A stretch of 64,000 nt of DNA from Hemicordylus capensis (Eukaryota; Chordata; Lepidosauria; Squamata; Cordylidae), in contig NC_069661.1 of NCBI RefSeq assembly GCF_027244095.1, positions 143,235,501 to 143,299,500 of the forward strand, written 5' to 3'. Made by a program: the position numbers and the translations under genes. Of this stretch, positions 12,402-22,443 are shown in pieces. Under the pieces are notes generated by a model. That model saw nothing but the letters and a program-made list of their open reading frames with translations, did no database searches and was not told the origin of the DNA. Positions within the stretch are counted from its first letter, which is position 1; the number at the start of each line of letters is the position of its first letter.

Positions 12402-13798
12402 AGTGCTGAAGGCTGGGCCATAGGGCAGCGCACCATCCATCCACAACTTCAGAGACAGGCTGCTGCGTGTGCGTGTGTGTGGGGGGGGCACAGTCAGGAT
12501 TGGAAGGGACATCCCTGGGGGAGAGTAGTGGCTCTGTGCAATGGACCTATGCCTCCTGGCGAGGGGGGCACACATACAGTGTCACTGAGAGGGCTTGCTG
12601 CTAATTGCTAGCTTTTGCTTGCCTTCTAAAGCTGTCATTGATTCCTCCCATGAACAATTGTATTGAAGCTGAAATCTAAAAAACATCTGTCTGCTGCGTT
12701 TCTCAATGTGATGTGCTTATTTCTGATTTTGGCTTGCTGGTCAGGTGATGTTCTTTCTTAATCTTCATGCTCTCCTCTGTTCAAATCCAAAAATGTGGTT
12801 TGCCTTGGTCTACTGAGCTATTAGGTTGTCGCCGCCGCCACTGAGTGAGATGGTCTGCTCTGCTGCTGCCTGCTTTTTCTGGCCACAATGGGAGTAGTAC
12901 TACTGCTGTGCCTGAAGCGGCACACACACACACACATGCACCCCCCCTCCCCTCCCCCCCAAAAGCTGTGTCGCCAATGATGAGCTTGATGCTGGTGCAG
13001 CCCTCACACAAATGTCTGTCTCACGCAGACAGAGAGAGCACACATTGCAACCTGAGGCCACACAACCCTTTCAGCCCTAACCCTCTTGCAGAGTGAGTGA
13101 GCACACCAACATAGTGCACACACACAGGGGAATAAAGGCATATTACTAGTCTAGACTCTAAACTAGTGGTAATGTTGTATCATGTGATTGCACACAGTCT
13201 TTCTGCCCAGTATCTGCGGCATGCATTGGGATGCAATCTGAAAAAGCCTGCCAATTCTAGCTTGCTTTGTTGCAGAGACCTCTTCGTGCTGTGTGGTGGT
13301 GTTGTGTGATGTGGTGTGGTGTGGTCGCATGGGGCCCGGGAAAGGACAGGACAGGTGCAATTCACTGTGCCTGTGCGTGTGTGAGGAGATATATTATGTT
13401 TTCAAATGAAGATCGGGTCATGTTTGAGAGTTGATTGACAGCATTTTATTTGAAGATTGCTTGCCCATACATAGATGCGGCGATCACATGCCACAGAGTC
13501 AGACAGGTTGCGGAAAAGAAATGTCCAGAGACACATGCGTGCTGCCATTCTCTTCTTATCTTGCCATCACCATCCATGCATTACTCTTCAAAGCTGTGTG
13601 GGCTAGGAGGTGGCAACATGCCAAACCTTGCTGTTCCACTTGCGGAGTCTTGTTGTTTTGCATGCGTCCTCCACATGCTATGCGTGTTCCCTCCTGGCTG
13701 TGCCTCTCTGTTGACTGTAGTGGGCAAAAAAAGTTTGGATGAGGTGAGGTTCAGGGCAGGGCACTGTTGCTGGACTTGGGGTGGGATATGGGGCAGCA
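12402..13798. other. hAT 3' non-coding part
   Basis: Only short GT/CA runs and homopolymers (for example C runs near 12370 and 12950). No motif-bearing reading frame. Confidence 0.6.
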
Positions 13799-14540
13799 GA
13801 GTGGGGTGGGGTGGTAGTGCCTAATGGGTGTAGTAGGCTGCCACCCCAATTGCAGGGGGATGGGACAGAGGGCTGATTTTTTGTGAATTTCTGAGGTTTT
13901 TGTGTCTTTGGGGCGGGGGGGGCAGAAAGTGGATCTCCCCCAAAAGAGTGGGGTGGGGTGGTAGTGCCTAATGGGTGTAGGCTGCCACCCCAATTTCAGG
14001 GGGATGGGACAAAGGGCTGATTTTTTGTGAATTTCTGAAGTTTTTGTGTCTTTGGGGCAGATGGGGGGGCAGAAAGTGGATCTGCCCCAAAAGAGTGGGG
14101 TGGGGTGATTTTTTGTGAATTTCTGAGGTTTATCTTCATAAGGTGCATCAGATTGATTCATTCATTCATCAAGCATCATACTACTCTCAACTCTAAATGA
14201 CCCCACACTCTCACTTTCTCACACTCTCCTTTATTACTATGACGAGTATGGGAATGAATCAATCTAGCACTCTGCACCCAAGAAAAACCTCAGAAATTCA
14301 CAAAAAATCAGCCCTTTGTCCCATCCCCCTGAAATTGGGGTGGCAGCCTACACCCATCAGGCACTACCACCCAACCCCACTCTTTTGGGGCAGATCCACT
14401 TTCTGCCCCCCCATCTGCCCCAAAGACACAAAAACTTCAAAAAATCACAAAAAATCAGCCCTTTGTCCAATCTCCCTGAAATTGGGCTGGTAGCCTACAC
14501 CCATTAGGCACTACCACCCCACCCCACTCTTTTGGCCCCA
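13799..14540. repeat. Subterminal repeats of about 146 bp in inverted arrangement (hAT right end)
   Basis: Units beginning 'agagtggggtggggtggt' start at 13799, 13945 and 14092 (the last truncated). The reverse complement of the same unit occurs twice at about 14285-14540. About 160 bp of unrelated sequence lies between the two sets. Related sequence occurs in the hAT fragments at 21.7 kb and 37.3-37.6 kb. Subterminal repeats are transposase-binding regions in other hAT elements; that role here is inferred. Confidence 0.85.
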
Positions 14541-14710
14541 GGGTCCTTTTTGCTGATCCGAATCGATTCAGATTCGGATTCGGATTAAATCCGAATCCGA
14601 AACGAATCGGGGGTGATTCGGGTCAGCAAAATTCGGGCACAGAACAGAACAAGGGTGAATTGGCTCGGGTCCCGAGCCAAATCACCAAAAACCTGAAATG
14701 CACACCCCTA

Positions 14711-14718
14711 GTGTTTAA
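14711..14718. repeat. 8-bp target site duplication, right (gtgtttaa)
   Basis: Matches 7081-7088 exactly. The LINE reading frame resumes immediately after it. Confidence 0.95.
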
Positions 14719-15894
14719 GCCAAAAGCCATGCAGTTCATCGTCGCCTGGCGCAGTCCAATTTTTAATTTTCTTTGCTCTTTCACTTATTAATTCTGGTGT
14801 TATTATTAGATCTTGCATTTGTTGGTTACATTTTTTGACTGCTTTTTTATTATAATCTATTGGATTGTCCCATAATTTCCCCCAGAATTGCACTGTTTCT
14901 TCTTTATTTGGTGTTTCTATGTTTCTTGCAGTTTCTCCTTCTATGCTTTGGTAGAAACGTCTCTGATTCGACTGGAATTGGAGATTCTGCCTGTGTTGTA
15001 TAGTTCTGGCTTCATATCTGCTAATCTTCTTTGACACTGCTGTTATTTGCTGCTTTATTATTTCCAGGACTTCTCTAATTTTCCTTGAATCTAGGTGGTA
15101 TTTTTGGATCAGATACTGTTTGGTGCTTTCATTCTTCAGCTTCTTGTCTTTCATATCTTTCAATTTACTAGCATCTGATCTAAGCCTGGAGATTTTATTT
15201 TCTAATCTAATCTTCTATTTAGGTGATGTACTGCTTTCTTTTTTGACAGGTCCACTGATCTTATATCCAAGCTCTTCTGTTGTTATTGTTGCTGCACTGT
15301 ACATTAGTTGGTTTGTTTCTTGCAAATTATTGGTTGTTATTTCTGCAAGTGCAGCATTGACATCTTTTAATGCCTGAGCAAGTTGTTTTTCGGCAACTGT
15401 TTTTAGAGCTGGAAGTCGAACCCTGGTGGTTGTTTGGTTCATGTGCTCAGTTATTTTTTGCTTTAGTTCTTGTTGCTTTTCTGTTAAACGTCATTTGGGT
15501 TTTTGAGGTGAAGGCAAAGGGGAGGTTGCCTGGTTTTGATTTTGAAACAGTTCAGCAACAGTGGCATCCTCGATTTCCAACACCTCCTCCACCTGCGCCT
15601 GAACAACTTCTTCAAGTGGTGATAATTCTTCTTCCATATCTTGAGCCTGTGTTGCTCTTTGCAGTTCTCCCAGCTCAACTCCTGTGAACACCAAATAAAG
15701 AAGAAACAGTGCAATTCTGGGGGAAATTATGAATCTTCTCTGGTCTGCTAGCCTTTGTTCTGTTATTTCTGTGACTGGATGCTTCTCTTTCCAAATTTGG
15801 TACATTCTTTTTAAATAACCTCTTTGTCTGGCTCCTCTTGTGAGACCTGCCCAGTATGGTTGGACCTCTGGCATAGCTCTCACCTTCATCAGAG

Positions 15895-15895
<1 letters not shown>
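14719..15895 (-). pseudogene. R4/Dong-like LINE ORF, N-terminal part (decayed)
   Basis: Reading leftwards from about 15895, the protein starts with a basic and acidic region (VQPYWAGLTRGARQRGYL, then a Glu-rich stretch), continues through a predicted helical region, and ends with FYQSIEGETARNIETP, FWGKLWDNPIDYNKK and the pre-RT block KIKNWTAPGDDELHGFWLKH at 14708-14770. The 'WTAPGDD..HGFWLK' block is where R4-group RTs begin, and it joins the RT core across the hAT insertion. At least two internal stops are visible (near 15440-15490 and 15210). Confidence 0.7.

Positions 15896-15941
<46 letters not shown>
15896..15941 (+). repeat. (ATT)n microsatellite at the LINE 5' junction
   Basis: About 15 ATT units directly bordering the 5' end of the R4/Dong-like LINE. 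A shorter TAT run lies at its 3' end (5238-5251), as expected if the element inserted into a TAA-type repeat. Confidence 0.95.
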
Positions 15942-15942
<1 letters not shown>

Positions 15943-16213
15943 ATTTACACCTGGACCTTGGGGCTCCAGTCTGTGGCCTCCAAGGTCCGGGGGGCTCGTG
16001 TAGCCACCCCGCACCTGCCAAACTGAACCTCCATTTTTCCCCTTCAGAATTTCAGCCGCCATGTGTGCTGCATGGCTGAGGGGTGGTAGCTGGGGGCATG
16101 AGCCAAGCAGGCCTACCCCACCTTGCAGTGGCGGCCAGAGCAACTGCTGGGCTTGTCCGTTCGGCCAAGCAGCTCTTGATAACTGCGAGGCACTCCTGTG
16201 CGCCTGCACTAAC

Positions 16214-16684
16214 CATCAACTTCTAGCAACCATTTTGAGAACTGTCAAAAATTACAGGTTTCCTGCTTTCCCACAGTTTACTGCTTTTCCTGTTTTTTAG
16301 AAAGACTATCTTTAAAGACATAGTGTTTAGAGCTTCTTATAATAGATCATTAAATAGATCAAAGCACAGAAAAAAAAGGAAAAAAACCCACCACCAATTA
16401 CACAAACCCCATGCCATGCATTCAGAGGGCTTCTGGACCACTCACTGACCAAGATAGATTATTGGGGAAATGTAGAAACCCTTTGAATGCATGGCACGGC
16501 ATTGGGCTTGTGTAATTTTTTCTGCATTTTACCGATGATCTCTCTTGGTTAGTGAGTAGTCCAGAAGCTGGTAAAGCAGGAAAACTGTGGAAAAACAAGA
16601 AACCTGTGTTGCAGTTTTCAGTTGGCAGACAGACCCACATATTATTTTTGACAGTTCTCAAAATGCTTGCTAGAAGTTGTTGAT
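16214..16684. repeat. Complex foldback repeat
   Basis: The outer arms pair 16214-16295 with about 16575-16684 (atcaacttctagcaa against its complement). Inside, 16397-16435 pairs with about 16480-16522, and 16429-16481 pairs with 16521-16571. The inner pairs overlap, so not all can form at once. Probably a decayed MITE or two nested copies. Confidence 0.7.
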
Positions 16685-16794
16685 TCATATTCCATGTTGT
16701 GTTTGAATTCATTGGCATGTTGCAAGCAAGAATTTGGCCTAAGTTTAGGAATCCATCAGTTGCTCTTAGGGGCAGGACTAGGACGAATGGGTTG

Positions 16795-16862
16795 TCAGAT
16801 TACCAGGGGGCCCCCATATGATGATTAGTTCCACGGTCTAAAATTACCTAGTTGCACCTCTG
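16795..16862 (-). mobile_element. End fragment of a hAT-type MITE
   Basis: Read on the minus strand it begins CAGAGGTGCAACTAGG and continues like the left end of the MITE at 42332-42747. The other end is not visible. Confidence 0.4.
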
Positions 16863-17079
16863 CTTTTAAGTACCTAGCAATGCCCCTGGATGCCTCCAAA
16901 GAGTCTCTTCCTCTGGAGGAAGGCTCCTGTCAGAGGAAAGAAATATTTCATACAGCAGATGAGAAGGAACAGAGTTCTTACCCTGATTCTACGTTTAATA
17001 TATCTATAGAGCCCTTTCTCTATTTATTTTATATCTATAGAGCCCTCTTGCAGTGAGAAAGGGCTAGAGAGCTAGTGGG

Positions 17080-17400
17080 GAGGAAGCCTGAAAAAGCTTA
17101 CCTCCCTGCATACGATCCAGTCCTGTCCTTTGGGCGGATGGACCGCCTGTCCAGACGTTACGTTCACCGGCTGCTGCAAGTAGCTCCGCAGGTCGGGGTG
17201 CTAGACGCATTGCCCCATGTCGCCCTGCCACCCAGAGTTCCCTCCCAGAACTCTCCTTACCTTATTTTGGAGAATGGCTCTGTAGGTGGATTTGCCGCCA
17301 CTGCTCCACTGGGATCGGGCCTGATCCTGGCGGTACTCACATGCATGCAAAGCTGGGCTGGGCTTCCTTAGCCTGGTTTTGCATATATGTGTGAATAGCT
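17080..17400 (+). repeat. Dispersed repeat, copy 1 of 2
   Basis: Shares 'ggggaggaagc', 'aaaaagcttacctccct' and a terminal block containing 'gctgggctgggcttcc' with 41690-42150, in the same order. Probably a non-autonomous DNA transposon; its ends are not defined. Confidence 0.55.
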
Positions 17401-17913
17401 TCATAGTCTGTTCCATGCCAGAAAGAACTGCCAAATTCAGTTGCTAAGTATACTTAGAAAATATACTTGTTTCATTAGGTACAACAAACCAGTTTGCCCT
17501 CCATCTCTGTTAATGCTTTAGCCACTCATTCAGATTCATCTGTTCTGTGGCACTGACAGAACTCTTGGGCTGGGATATGAGAAGTGCTAACTAACTCCAA
17601 GCGCTTCATAGCATGGATGTGGCACTTGTTCTTCACTGAAGGCCTTGCTGGAACTTACCGCAAGGTCATCCATGTGTTCATCTTTTTATTAACCTAATTT
17701 TAAAAACAGGACAAGTACCTCGCAAGGAACTGTGACAAGTTCCTTCTTTTCAGATGGGTCAGACAACTAGTAGTGATGAGCAAGGCATTTGCTATTGTCA
17801 ACCCCCAATGACGGATGGATGGATGGATGAGCGGGGGTTGGGGGAAGCACCACAGCTTAGGCTTCCAAAATCACAGTACTGACTTTAAAAACCAAAGATA
17901 TGAAAATAAGAGC

Positions 17914-18363
17914 CAGGGGTTCTTTTATAATTTTGGATCCTGGACCTAAAGACCTTTGGAGTGGCCCACCCCACTGCCCGTTGCAAATTAAGCATCATCC
18001 CCCTGCGCACGCATGTGCGCGCGCACACACACACACAGTATTTTTATCTCATGGGTTTTTGAGGGCACAAACAGTAACTGAACTCACAAGAATGTAAGAA
18101 TATAAAACAAGTATATTCATGCAAATATGCATTAGCAGAAACATTTCAACATGTAACTTAACATATTCTCTTCCCACATATTTCTTGCCTCACTCCCCCC
18201 TCTGTCTCTAAAGCACCCAGCACAGGTCACAATCGCAGTCAGCCTCCTGGTGCAGCATGGACGGACAGCACAGCACAGTGACCACACCACCCAGGACAGA
18301 CTAAAGAGGATTTGGAGAGCCCCAGGACTTTGGCCCTGAAGTCCAGGGGTAAGAGCGCCTCTG
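17914..18363 (+). mobile_element. hAT-type MITE, 450 bp, with 8-bp TSD
   Basis: Flanked by the identical 8-mers ataagagc at 17906-17913 and 18364-18371. The left end is CAGGGGTTCTTTTATAA and the right end, complemented, is CAGAGGCGCTCTTACC. The inside has 'tcctggacctaaagacc', a CA repeat and a conserved right part. A second copy with the same ends is at 42332-42747. It has no coding capacity, so it is non-autonomous. Confidence 0.88.
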
Positions 18364-18545
18364 ATAAGAGCGCACCTGCATTCTTGCATGCAGAAGGTTC
18401 CAAGTTCCCTCCCCAGCATCTCCAAAAAGGGCAGAGAGAGACTCCTGCCTGCAACCTTGGAGAAGCTGCTGCCAGTCTGTGTAGACAATACTAAGCTAGA
18501 TGGGCCAATGGTCTGACTCAGTAGAAGGCAGCTTTCCATGTTCCT
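18364..18545 (+). mobile_element. tRNA-derived SINE (5' part missing)
   Basis: A tRNA-like start (agagcgcacctgc ... gcatgcagaaggttccaagt, resembling a B box) is followed by the conserved body 'gactcctgcctgcaacc' and the tail 'ggtctgactcagtagaaggc'. This tail type is common in squamate SINEs. The copy begins within the A-box region, at the MITE junction. Confidence 0.75.
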
Positions 18546-18964
18546 GTCATATCAATCTTCCGCTCTGCTTCTGACATCAGAACTACTGTATTTCAAGAAA
18601 CAGATCTTCAATGTTATTTTAATGCTCCAGTATTAAACTGATTTATCAGTGAGCAAACTTTATACTATTGAATTTGGATTCAGGTAAGATTAGAGGTATC
18701 TTTCCTACTGTGGCATCTGACACTCCCTTGTGAATTCTTCTACTCTCTGTGGCTGTGATCTTCCTAAGCTTGCTTACTTGGAAGCAACTTCCCTGAAATC
18801 AGTAGGACTACTTTTAACTAGAATGTTGCTTTTAAAAAAAAAAAGTTTAAATGTTGCTTATTTTTTAAAAAATTCTGCTAAGTGGACAAAGAAGCATTTT
18901 TTTAAAAAAAAGTGGTGGCTCTTTTATATGTAGCAAGAGGAGAGCAACTTTCCCCATTCAGCCC
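18546..18964. other. No gene or repeat recognised
   Basis: AT-rich unique-looking sequence with A runs near 18834 and 18900. Confidence 0.5.
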
Positions 18965-19140
18965 AGCAAGGCATTGTTCCAGTGGCTATTGCTGGTGTCT
19001 CTCTTGTGTTTCTTTTTAGATTCTGAGTTATTTGGAACAGAGAACTATTCTCTCATTCTTTCTGCATACCTTTTGCTATGTAAACCACTTTGTGAACTTT
19101 TTGTTGAAAAGTGGTATATCAATATTTATTGTAATAATCT
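18965..19140 (+). mobile_element. 3' tail of an L2/CR1-like LINE or SINE
   Basis: The pattern 'tatgtaaaccactttgtga ... aaaagtggtatatcaatatt' is the conserved 3' tail of squamate L2/CR1-like elements and of SINEs that borrow it. No upstream coding part is visible. Confidence 0.55.
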
Positions 19141-19501
19141 TAGACCACACTCCATTTGTTTCCACAATTTAAATAATAACCAACATTTTTCTAAATGAAG
19201 AAAGTACTTATTTTATAGTCTTTATCTTGGGAATCTTCGCTATATCTATGTAAGGAAGATAGATTGTCATACTAACTTCTATTTGACAGGTAGAAAAGTT
19301 ATCTCATAGTTACACAGTAAGTTAGAGCTGATGTGGACACTTATCCTGGATACATCAACTGACATTGTAACTGACATGGATTTTTGTCAATTGTGTTACT
19401 AATACTTAACAATATATCATTGTTGTGTAATAGGCTTGATTTTGGAAGACATTATAAGATAGTTTTGGTTCTCTTTGTCTTGGATATGCCATAATGCATA
19501 C
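19141..19501. other. No gene or repeat recognised
   Basis: AT-rich sequence without motifs. Confidence 0.5.
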
Positions 19502-20594
19502 ATAGGTGAAACTAGGGGGGCAGCCAGGGCACGTACCCTAGGCGCCACTGGGGGTGTGGGCAGTGTCATGCGGCCCCCACATCCTCCCCAATTCATGATT
19601 TTATTTTATTTTATTTTTTAAAAAAAATTTACCTGTAGCCCCTTCGGTGGGGCTAAAGGAGGTGTGTCTGAAAAGGTTCCCCCTCCCCCCACCAGCCTCT
19701 TAGATCACAGCCGCAGCCCGTCCCGGTCTGCGTTCAGGCCTGTTCGGGCCTACAAAGATCAGTGTGGTGGCCATTTTGGAGGTCACTGCACATGCTCAAA
19801 AGGACTCTGTGAGGCCTGGCAAGGCCTTTTTCAATTTAAAAAATGGCCACTGCACATGCTCAGATGGCCTCTGCGAGGACCTAGTCTAGATTTCCCCCCC
19901 CCCACCCCGATCTAGGGATTCAGAAGAATGCAATGGACACGAGCATTTAAAAAACAGATATAGATGGCACAAAAGTAAGTGGACAAAACATCCCTTAAAA
20001 AGATAATGTTGGTTTAATACCTTGAAAGCTGGCAAAACTGAAGGGTGGGGGTGGGGGAGAGGCAAGGAATAAAATGGAAATATTCACTCGCATGCTGTTT
20101 AATTATTTATACAGAGCTCCATCTTTATCTGCATATTTGTCAAACAATCTGATTTTGATAAACTAGACATAAAGTTTACTGTCCAGTCTGCCAGTTGCTT
20201 TCCCATTGCAACCATCTCCCTTTAAGGCAAAAGCTGTTTGGACAGAAAAAACCCATCCCTGAATTTCTTGGAGGCAGCAACCTGTAGTGAGGTGTGCTGA
20301 CTCAGGTGGCAGAGCATTTGCTAAAGAGAGCTTTCACTGCTTAGCTCTATGGAGGCATATGTGTTGCATTTCCTTGGGAAGGCAACTGGCACATAAGTGT
20401 CACATGTGTGGTTGTATGTGTGTATGCATGTGTGTGTTGCTTACAACCAGTTTCTCATGAAAGTGTCTGGACTTGTATTTTTGAGCTGATATTATGGTAA
20501 AGTTATCTGAAAGCTGGGTGTCAGATGTTTGGATAGGGGCGCAATTTCAGTGCTTACCCTAGGCACTATTTTTCCCAGATACAGTATGTTCCTG
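19502..20594 (+). mobile_element. hAT-type non-autonomous element of the 'GGGCGCCACT' family
   Basis: Left-end sequence (gtgaaactaggggggca ... cctaggcgccactgggg) and right-end sequence (gatgtttggataggggcgca, then 'atttcagtgcttaccct') match the two ends of the well-bounded element at 52902-54410. A possible diverged 8-bp duplication (atgcatac at 19494, gatgcatc at 20595) fits. From about 19630 to 19890 it holds half of the 'cctgtagccccttcg' palindromic module found complete at 61808-62330. The middle has no coding content. Confidence 0.65.
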
Positions 20595-20903
20595 GATGCA
20601 TCACTTGTTGTTTTGGAAGAAGTGCTCTGTCCTCTTTCAAAATGGTAGGCATCTGTGAGATGCAGCTTTATTTTATTTTATTATTTATTTATTTAAACAT
20701 AGTAAAACATCTGTGGGGAAATTAGGAAGGGGGTTCATGGCATTGCCATTACACATAAACTGTCCACTATCCATGACTTGGGATGAGATGAATGCTTCCC
20801 TCAAGTAATAACTGATTTGAGCAGAGCCAGGATAAACTCATATCTCCATAAGAAGCTCCAGTGTTCAGAATGGAGAGTCTAAAAAGTAAATTAGAGTCAG
20901 TGA

Positions 20904-21402
20904 GGTTATTCGCACAATCAAAAGTAGTGTTCTACCTAGGTTTAGGAGCAGTGTGTGCTCCCAATTTTTGGTTGTGTGGAAGCAAAGTAGGAGGAAATCC
21001 TGGGTAGAAGTGATTGTGTGGGAGCTTCCTCCTACCTTGCTTCGAAAGGTAAAGTGTGCCGTCAAGTCGATTTTTACTCCTGGTGCCCACAGACCCCTCT
21101 GGTTTTCTTTGGTAGAATACAGGAGGTGGTACACCTTAAGTGGCACAGTGGGAAAATGCTTGATTAACAAGCAGTAGGTTGCCAGTTTGAATTCCTGCTG
21201 GTACTATACTGGGCAGCAATGATATAGGAAGATGCTGAAAGGCATCATCCCATACCTTGCTTCTACACAACCGAAAATTGGGAGCACACACAATAACTCC
21301 CAAAACACACAATAAACACACAATAACAAAACACACAATAACTCCCAAAAGTTCTAACTCCCAAACCCGGTTAGAACACAGGCTTTGATTGTGTGAATGA
21401 CT
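20904..21402. mobile_element. Foldback MITE containing a SINE
   Basis: The left arm (attcgcacaatcaaaagta, then 'ggagcagtgtgtgctccc') is the imperfect reverse complement of the right arm (gggagcacacacaataac ... tttgattgtgtgaatgac). The right arm holds a short repeated 'cacaataactcccaaaa'. A 209-bp SINE insertion sits between the arms. The MITE's own target duplication was not resolved. Confidence 0.75.
21044..21252 (-). mobile_element. tRNA-derived SINE with its 5' half inverted
   Basis: 21044-21124 is the 3' half in minus orientation (complement of '...cgacttgacggcacactt' type sequence). 21133-21252 is the 5' tRNA-like half in plus orientation (taagtggcacagtgggaaa, then ggttgccagtttgaattcc as a B box). 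The whole is bracketed by an 11-bp direct repeat, taccttgcttc, at 21033-21043 and 21253-21263, so it went in as one insertion. Confidence 0.8.
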
Positions 21403-21540
21403 TCAATGTTGTTTTCATACTAGCTTACTTTTTCATTTCATCCCATAGATGATATTAAAGTCAAATTTGTCATGATGTTGTGCTCCTGAAATCTGCACAC
21501 TTAATGTTTTGCAGAAACTATGAAAACAATGAATAGCAAC

Positions 21541-21869
21541 TAGGGACGTGCATGAATCAATTTTCTCAATTTGATTTGTACCTGAACTGAATCACCCCCG
21601 ATTTGTTCTGAGTCTGAATCTGTTTCCGAATCACCCCAGATTTGATTTGTACCCAAATTTTTCAAATCTGATTCCAAATCAATTTGGGGCAAAAAGGGGG
21701 TTCTGGGGGCAAAAGGGTGGGGTGGGTGGTAGTGCCCAAGGGGTGGAAGCTATCACCCAAATTTCAAAGAAATTGGGCAAAGTGGTTATTTTTAAACAAT
21801 TTTTTGAAGTTCATGCATCTAAGCCTTTCCTAAGGGAAAAATGGGGATTTCAGCAGCATTATAACTCCA
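21541..21869 (+). mobile_element. hAT non-autonomous element, left part (cut by Helitron)
   Basis: Starts with TAGGGACGTGCATGAATC, the TIR type of the 7089-14710 hAT, and continues with the same 'gaatcacccccga' subterminal theme and a 'ggtggtagtgcccaagggg' repeat unit. It breaks off after 'ataactcca' at the Helitron end and resumes at 37251. Confidence 0.8.
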
Positions 21870-21901
21870 CTAGTAATTTTAAGCCCGTTAAAATAACGGG
21901 C
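21870..21901 (-). other. Helitron 3' terminus: hairpin plus CTAG
   Basis: Perfect 8-bp stem (21883-21890 with 21894-21901) with a 3-nt loop, 9 nt from the terminal CTAG. In Helitrons this structure marks the end of rolling-circle transfer. Confidence 0.9.
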
Positions 21902-22443
21902 GCTAGTACCTGTTGTTGTTGTTCACTTTATTCCTTTCCTCTCTTGTTTGCCCTCTTTTCCTTTTATTTTGTTCTATTTTTGTCTTTCCTTTGTCTTCCT
22001 TTTCTCTCTCTCTTCCTCTGTTTTCTTTTCTTCCTGTCTGCTTTCTCCCTCTCCTCTCTTCCTTCCTTTCTTCCACCTCTTCTAATTCCCATCTTTCTGT
22101 TTTCTTGGTCTTATTGTTTTCTCCTACTCTCGCTCCCTGTATTTTGACCCATACTTTTGTATCTGTTTTTCTTTCTCCCATTCCACCCTCTTGTTTTCTA
22201 CCCTTCCGTCTCCTGCACTCTCTTGTTTCCTTTCCCCTCTCCCTTGGCCCTCTGTCTCTGTTTTCCCCCTCTCCCCTCTGTCCCGCTTTCTTTTGCCCTT
22301 CCTTCTCCCTTATTTAGTTTTTTCTTACTTATGAGGCAACTTTTAGAGCATAGTTCTTGTTTTTATATATATTTTTATTTTTTATACTCAGTATTGAACT
22401 TAACTTACTCATCTGAATCATGTTTTGGTTTCCCCCCCAACCC
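21902..22443 (-). other. Helitron 3' untranslated region, pyrimidine-rich on the plus strand
   Basis: Long TTTCCTCTCTC-type sequence, repeated in related form at 28786-28990 and 29020-29280. No coding motif. Confidence 0.7.

Larger units (their letters stand above)
7089..14710 (+). mobile_element. hAT DNA transposon, 7.6 kb, carries a decayed transposase
   Basis: The left end reads TAGGGATGTGCATTTC and the right end is the reverse complement TAGGGGTGTGCATTTC. Together with the 8-bp duplications this defines both boundaries to the base. From left to right it contains GC-poor 'ttcgggtgattc'-rich subterminal sequence, four 86-bp repeats (7745-8090), a long leader, the transposase region (about 9611-12126), a small foldback (12210-12401), and a subterminal array of about 146-bp repeats placed as an inverted pair (13799-14540). 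It interrupts the R4/Dong-like LINE. The same TIR type occurs at 21541, 57528-62474 and 63688-63906, so those shorter elements may have relied on a transposase of this kind. Confidence 0.93.
5238..15941 (-). mobile_element. R4/Dong-like LINE with flanking TAT/ATT repeats, split by a hAT transposon
   Basis: A minus-strand LINE whose coding remnants lie at 14719-15895 (N-terminal and early RT region) and 5252-7080 (RT core, zinc finger, endonuclease). The two parts meet exactly when the 7.6-kb hAT and one 8-bp duplication are taken out, leaving about 3.0 kb of LINE. The C-terminal CCHC finger and PD..(D/E)xK-like block, rather than an N-terminal APE endonuclease, place it in the R2/R4 group. 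TAT repeats flank the 3' end (5238-5251) and a 46-bp ATT repeat flanks the 5' end (15896-15941). Insertion into TAA repeats is known for Dong of Bombyx. The element is broken and probably also 5' truncated. Confidence 0.75.

Noticed and set aside
15491-16021. Protein with a poly-asparagine tract
   Set aside because: The Asn run is the ATT microsatellite read on the minus strand. Only the part after it is LINE-derived.
21903-22320. Leu/Phe/Ser-rich membrane-like protein
   Set aside because: Pyrimidine-rich Helitron 3' sequence reads as hydrophobic in all plus frames; no conserved motif.
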